The translations under genes were made by a program, and so were the position numbers. From an uncultured Eubacteriales bacterium (GTDB lineage Bacteria > Bacillota > Clostridia > Christensenellales > Aristaeellaceae): a stretch of DNA of 64,000 nt. The DNA is taken from contig CADAPM010000001.1 in assembly GCA_902789795.1 (NCBI GenBank), positions 124,001-188,000 of the forward strand, given 5' to 3'. Below the pieces are notes generated by a model that saw nothing but the letters and a program-made list of their open reading frames with translations, did not search any database and was not told the DNA's origin. This document shows, piece by piece, positions 60,870 through 64,000 of the stretch (its first letter is position 1; each line of letters starts with the position of its first letter).

Positions 60870-62267
60870 ATGAAGGATTTGATGGAATTAGTCAATCAGC
60901 TTCGCTCCTACAGTTCAGAGCGCGAATGGTTTGAATTTAAAGAGAACTGGTGTGAACCTGCAGCGCTTGGTGAATACATATCGGCAATATCCAACAGTGC
61001 GGCATGCGCGGGTAAAAACGAAGGATACTTCATCTGGGGCATAAACGATGTGACGCATGAAGTCGTGGGAACGTCATTTGACCCTGATTGTGATATTAAA
61101 AACGAACCTCTGAAACACTATCTTGCCCGTCAGTTGTCTCCTGAGAACGATTTTGACTTTTCAGAAGTCATGATCGAAGGAAAACGTGTGATTGTGCTGT
61201 GTATACCCGCAGCAAAGACGGTTCCTACAGCCTTTAGGAACGAACGGTATATCCGCATCGGGTCAAGTAAGGAGAACCTGCGGAAGTATCCGGCAAAGGA
61301 GGCTTACCTCTTCCGTATTCTAAGCAGTGGGTTCCCGACCATAGAGAACACAGCGTCTGATCATCAGGATTTGACTTTTGAAAAACTGCTGATCTATTAT
61401 GGTGCGAAAGGGCTGAAGCTTAATCCGGAGACATTCAGGAAGAACCTGGGATTGCTGACGGAAGACGGGAGATATAATATCCTGGCTCAGCTACTGTCGG
61501 ATGATTCCCATATTCCGATCCGGGTATCCATCTTTACCGGAACAACCAAAGCAGACAGTATGTATTCAGTACGTGAATTCGGTTATCAATGCCTGCTTTA
61601 CTCTCTGGATGAAGTTCTGCGTTATGGAGATGTTCTGAACATCATCCAGGCAGATGAAACTGATCGCGTTGTGGAGCGAAAAGAGGTCCCGCTGTTTGAC
61701 AATGCCGCGTTCCGTGAGGCTGTGATCAATGCGTTTGTCCATAACTCATGGATCACAAAAAACGAGCCGATGATCACAGTGTATTCTGACCGCATCGAGA
61801 TTCTTTCCCGGGGAACACTGCCACCGGAACAAACGATGGAGGGTTTCTTTGCGGGAGAATCCATTCCGGTCAACCGTAAACTCTCAGAGATCTTCCTGCA
61901 GCTTCATATCAGTGAAAAAACTGGGAGAGGCGTGCCTAAAATCACACAGACATACGGAAGGAGCGCGTACGATTTTCGTGAGAATTCTATCGTGGTCACG
62001 ATTCCGTTTAAATGGATCAATGTGATGGGTGATAAACGGAGTAATAACCCAGGTAATAAATCCCAAGAGCTGAATGATACGCAGCGCCAGATCCTGGCAG
62101 AAATCAGGAATAATCCCAATGTCACAAAGCAGCAGATAGCAAGCATTTTAGACAAAGGAAAAACGACAATAGATAATGGAATCGCTGTTTTGAGGGAAAA
62201 GGGATATATTGTCCGGGTAGGGTCCAATAAAACCGGATACTGGAAAGTCGTTGAACCGGATACATAA
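60870..62267 (+). CDS. AlbA_2/HATPase_c_4-type transcriptional regulator
   Basis: A 465-residue protein with an N-terminal AlbA_2 (formerly AAA_4) putative DNA-binding domain (EREWFEFKENW, AISNSAACAGKNEGYFIWGI). A GHKL-like domain follows (EAVINAFVHNSW, YSDRIEILSRGTLP, GRGVPKITQTYG), and a C-terminal winged helix (ILAEIRNNPNVTKQQIASIL, DNGIAVLREKGYIVRVG) ends it. It is clearly lower in GC than its neighbours, uses AT-rich codons, and stands alone, all consistent with transfer. GGAGG precedes the ATG. Such regulators are common in gut Clostridia; their targets are mostly unknown. Confidence 0.85.
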   Translation: MKDLMELVNQLRSYSSEREWFEFKENWCEPAALGEYISAISNSAACAGKNEGYFIWGINDVTHEVVGTSFDPDCDIKNEPLKHYLARQLSPENDFDFSEVMIEGKRVIVLCIPAAKTVPTAFRNERYIRIGSSKENLRKYPAKEAYLFRILSSGFPTIENTASDHQDLTFEKLLIYYGAKGLKLNPETFRKNLGLLTEDGRYNILAQLLSDDSHIPIRVSIFTGTTKADSMYSVREFGYQCLLYSLDEVLRYGDVLNIIQADETDRVVERKEVPLFDNAAFREAVINAFVHNSWITKNEPMITVYSDRIEILSRGTLPPEQTMEGFFAGESIPVNRKLSEIFLQLHISEKTGRGVPKITQTYGRSAYDFRENSIVVTIPFKWINVMGDKRSNNPGNKSQELNDTQRQILAEIRNNPNVTKQQIASILDKGKTTIDNGIAVLREKGYIVRVGSNKTGYWKVVEPDT

Positions 62268-62322
62268 ATAGAATGTGTTATTTTGCGGGCATTGCAGCAA
62301 GTACAAGTGTATCTCATAAATC

Positions 62323-62360
62323 AAACAGGCGAGAGGCCCGATCAGCCTTTCGCCTGTTTT
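62323..62360 (+). terminator. Terminator after the AlbA_2 gene
   Basis: AAACAGGCGA (62323-62332) pairs with TCGCCTGTTT (62350-62359). An inner GAGGC/GCCTT pairing extends it. T-run on the plus strand. Confidence 0.8.
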
Positions 62361-62378
62361 GTATTGGAGGATTTGATA

Positions 62379-63359
62379 TTACCCTTTGATGAAGCCCAGG
62401 ATCCCGTGCCACCAGGGGAAGAGGACGGCGTCCGGGGAGCGGAAGATCTCGTGCCGGGAGCCGGGGATCACGGTGCGGGAGCCATTCTTCAGCCGGGCGG
62501 CGAAGGCGGCCTGGGGCTCGGGCATGACGCTGCCGTCGTGCTCCGCGCCGTACACCTGCACGGGGCAGAGGATCTTTTCGACCGCGCCGGGGGCCAGGAT
62601 CTTTTTCGTCACCTGGGCCGCTTCCAGGGTCCAGGAGTAGGTGGGGCCGTTGTTCTGGAACTCTTTATGGGTCGCCTTGACGTGGTCGTACCAGTCGAAG
62701 CGCGCCTTGCCCGAAGCGGCGGAGGTGGCAAAATCCTCCGGGCCTGCGTAGGGCTTGGAGACGAACACCCGGCCCCTGCCCTTGCCGACCATCTTGGCCC
62801 CGCGGCAGATGGCGCTGATGACGGCGGGGGAGACCCCGCCCAGGTTGGGCGCGATCATCGGGGCGCAGAAGACCGCCTTGGCGAAGGTATCCGCATGCTT
62901 TTCCAGGTACAGCGCGGTCACCGCGCCGCCCATGGAGTGGCAGAACACGTACCAGGGCTTGGGGAAGGCGGATAAGGCCTGTGCGATCACGGCCTCCATA
63001 TCCTCCACATATTCCTCAAAGCGGCCCACATGGGTCAGGGAGAGGTCCTGGATCCTTTCATCCCGGTAGGACCGGCCGTGCCCGCGCTGGTCGTAGGCCA
63101 CGACATTAAGGCCGCTTACGAGCAGGGAATGGATGAGCTCGCTGTACTTATAGGCGTTCTCGGTGAAGCCGTGGACGATCAGCACGCTGCCGACGGCGTT
63201 TTCCGCGGCGTAAGTGACGGTGTAGACCGGCTTGTCATTGCAGCCCGTGACCGTTTTGACCGTCTCGCGCTCCTTGAGCCAGGGCAGCACCTGGCTGTCC
63301 ATGGTCTCCTGGTAGCTGTTTTCCAGGACGAGCCCGTCTTCATTGAAACGATTCTCCAT
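62379..63359 (-). CDS. Alpha/beta hydrolase, monoacylglycerol-lipase-like
   Basis: About 326 residues; ATG 63359 follows GGGGAGG by 6 bases. It is a serine hydrolase of the lysophospholipase/PldB-like group. The oxyanion segment is VLIVHGFTENAYKY, the nucleophile Ser lies in VFCHSMGGAVTAL, the acid in VYGAEHDGSVMP and the catalytic His in PGSRHEIFRS. VAYDQRGHGRS is also typical. No signal peptide is seen, so lipid or ester substrates in the cytoplasm or at the inner membrane are likely. It is downstream of the DUF1846 gene with a hairpin between them. Confidence 0.92.
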   Translation of the reverse strand: MENRFNEDGLVLENSYQETMDSQVLPWLKERETVKTVTGCNDKPVYTVTYAAENAVGSVLIVHGFTENAYKYSELIHSLLVSGLNVVAYDQRGHGRSYRDERIQDLSLTHVGRFEEYVEDMEAVIAQALSAFPKPWYVFCHSMGGAVTALYLEKHADTFAKAVFCAPMIAPNLGGVSPAVISAICRGAKMVGKGRGRVFVSKPYAGPEDFATSAASGKARFDWYDHVKATHKEFQNNGPTYSWTLEAAQVTKKILAPGAVEKILCPVQVYGAEHDGSVMPEPQAAFAARLKNGSRTVIPGSRHEIFRSPDAVLFPWWHGILGFIKG

Positions 63360-63380
63360 GACTTCCTCCCCAATCAAAAT

Positions 63381-63410
63381 CGGAGGCCCGGCGGTTTGCC
63401 GGGCCGTCCG
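63381..63410 (-). terminator. Hairpin terminator after the DUF1846 gene
   Basis: GGCCCGGC (63385-63392) pairs with 63398-63405, and CGGA/TCCG extends the stem past one bulge. It abuts the DUF1846 stop codon. The T-tract on the minus strand is short (ATTTTG), so some read-through into the hydrolase gene is likely. Confidence 0.6.
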
Positions 63411-64000
63411 TTATTTGTGATACAGTTTATGGCCCTGATATACCGGGTCCATGGTCACGCGTACGCCCAGGCGGCGGAAGGTGTTGGCATCCGCGGCGGG
63501 CAGCATGACGGTGGCATGGGCCTCGCAGTCCTTGAGCAGGGGCAGGGCGGCCAGGGCCTTGGCGGCGGCGGGGCTGGTGGCGGCGCTGACGGACAGGGCC
63601 AGCAGCACCTCGTTGGAGTGCAGCCTCGGGTTGTGGTTGCCCAGGTACTTGCATTTCAGCTCTTGCACGGGCTCCATGACCTCCGGCGCGATCACGTGCA
63701 CGTCCTTGGCGATGCCCGCGATGCGCTTGAGCGCGTTCAGCAGCACGGCGGCGGAGGGACCCATCAGGGAGGAGGTCTTGCCCGTCACCAGCTCGCCGTC
63801 CGCCAGCTGGATGGCCAGGGCGGGCTGACCTGTCTGCTCCTGGCGCTGCCGGGCGGTCTTGATGACCGGGCGCTCTTCCTCGATGATGTTCAGCTGCCGC
63901 ATGAGCAGCTCGATCTTGTCCGCCTCGGACTTGGGCGCAAGGCCGTCCAGGATCGCGCACCGGGCGGCGAACCAGCGGCGGATGATCTCCTGCCGGGCCG
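63411..64000 (-). CDS. DUF1846-family protein, C-terminal part
   Basis: The reading frame is open to the window edge (about 195 residues visible), so the N-terminal part, which holds the P-loop-like region of this roughly 500-residue family, is outside. Visible conserved pieces are RRWFAARCAILDGLAPKSEADKIELL, seen as RRWFAARC and SEADKIEL, then LADGELVTGKTSSLMGPSAAVLLNALK and a C-terminal domain (HNPRLHSNEVLLALSVSAATSPAAAKAL). The family is widespread in Firmicutes and has no settled function. The gene is followed by a hairpin and the hydrolase gene. Confidence 0.85.
   Translation of the reverse strand, partial: ARQEIIRRWFAARCAILDGLAPKSEADKIELLMRQLNIIEEERPVIKTARQRQEQTGQPALAIQLADGELVTGKTSSLMGPSAAVLLNALKRIAGIAKDVHVIAPEVMEPVQELKCKYLGNHNPRLHSNEVLLALSVSAATSPAAAKALAALPLLKDCEAHATVMLPAADANTFRRLGVRVTMDPVYQGHKLYHK

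Overview
The window is 64 kb of a GC-rich (roughly 60 percent by eye), densely packed bacterial chromosome. The gene content points to an uncultured, probably anaerobic, member of the Clostridia. Supporting evidence: a Firmicutes-type class II galT, a CtsR-like operator, queH, an hslV of the Bacillus type, many Shine-Dalgarno sites matching AGGAGG, sigma70-type promoters with 17-base spacers, and a murE with the DNPR motif of meso-diaminopimelate-adding enzymes. I see no tRNA, rRNA, CRISPR array, insertion sequence or prophage.

Layout. 1-584: 3' end of an ABC exporter gene. 746-7522 (minus): a MacAB-like operon with a membrane-fusion adaptor, ATPase and FtsX-type permease, followed by two further secreted biotinyl/lipoyl-hairpin proteins and a Pro/Thr-rich surface protein. 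7712-18195: malic enzyme, phosphohexomutase, lon, engB, a YgjP-type peptidase, two secreted wall/protease proteins and an M3 oligopeptidase. 18435-23150: an uncharacterised protein with a Ppx/GppA phosphatase, then the tripartite tricarboxylate transporter tctC-tctB-tctA. 23210-29488 (minus): CotH/lamin-tail protein, DUF4956 membrane protein, VTC polyphosphate polymerase, then a two-gene sufC-sufB system. 29673-37113: queH, a secreted beta-sandwich protein, a LOG-family protein, a MATE transporter, galM, galT and an Mrp-type P-loop protein. 37117-43195: MBL hydrolase, comEC, holA, rsmG, an acidic zinc-ribbon protein and a metallophosphoesterase. 43803-52988: a shortened dcw cluster (mraZ, ftsL-like, murE, mraY, murD, ftsQ) running into two VanY-type carboxypeptidases, a YprB-type nuclease with TPRs and a TPR protein. 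53069-60694: an AraM-type dehydrogenase (minus), then topA-trmFO-hslV-hslU and an HTH protein with a histone-H1-like tail. 60870-62267: an AT-richer AlbA_2-type regulator that looks transferred. 62379-64000 (minus): alpha/beta hydrolase and a DUF1846 protein cut by the window edge.

How the genes fit together. Three themes stand out: envelope and peptidoglycan synthesis (dcw genes, VanY pair, SH3/peptidoglycan-binding protein, MacAB-like operon); phosphate-polymer chemistry (VTC polymerase and Ppx phosphatase about 5 kb apart); and protein quality control (Lon, HslUV with its own CtsR-like operator). The best candidates for under-described biology are the CotH-DUF4956-VTC module, the Ppx operon with two in-phase 21-bp operator repeats, the MacAB-like operon with three adaptors, the HTH protein with an H1-like tail in the place codY takes in Bacillus, and heptanucleotide repeat arrays between genes. 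All functional statements rest on motif reading; no database search was run.
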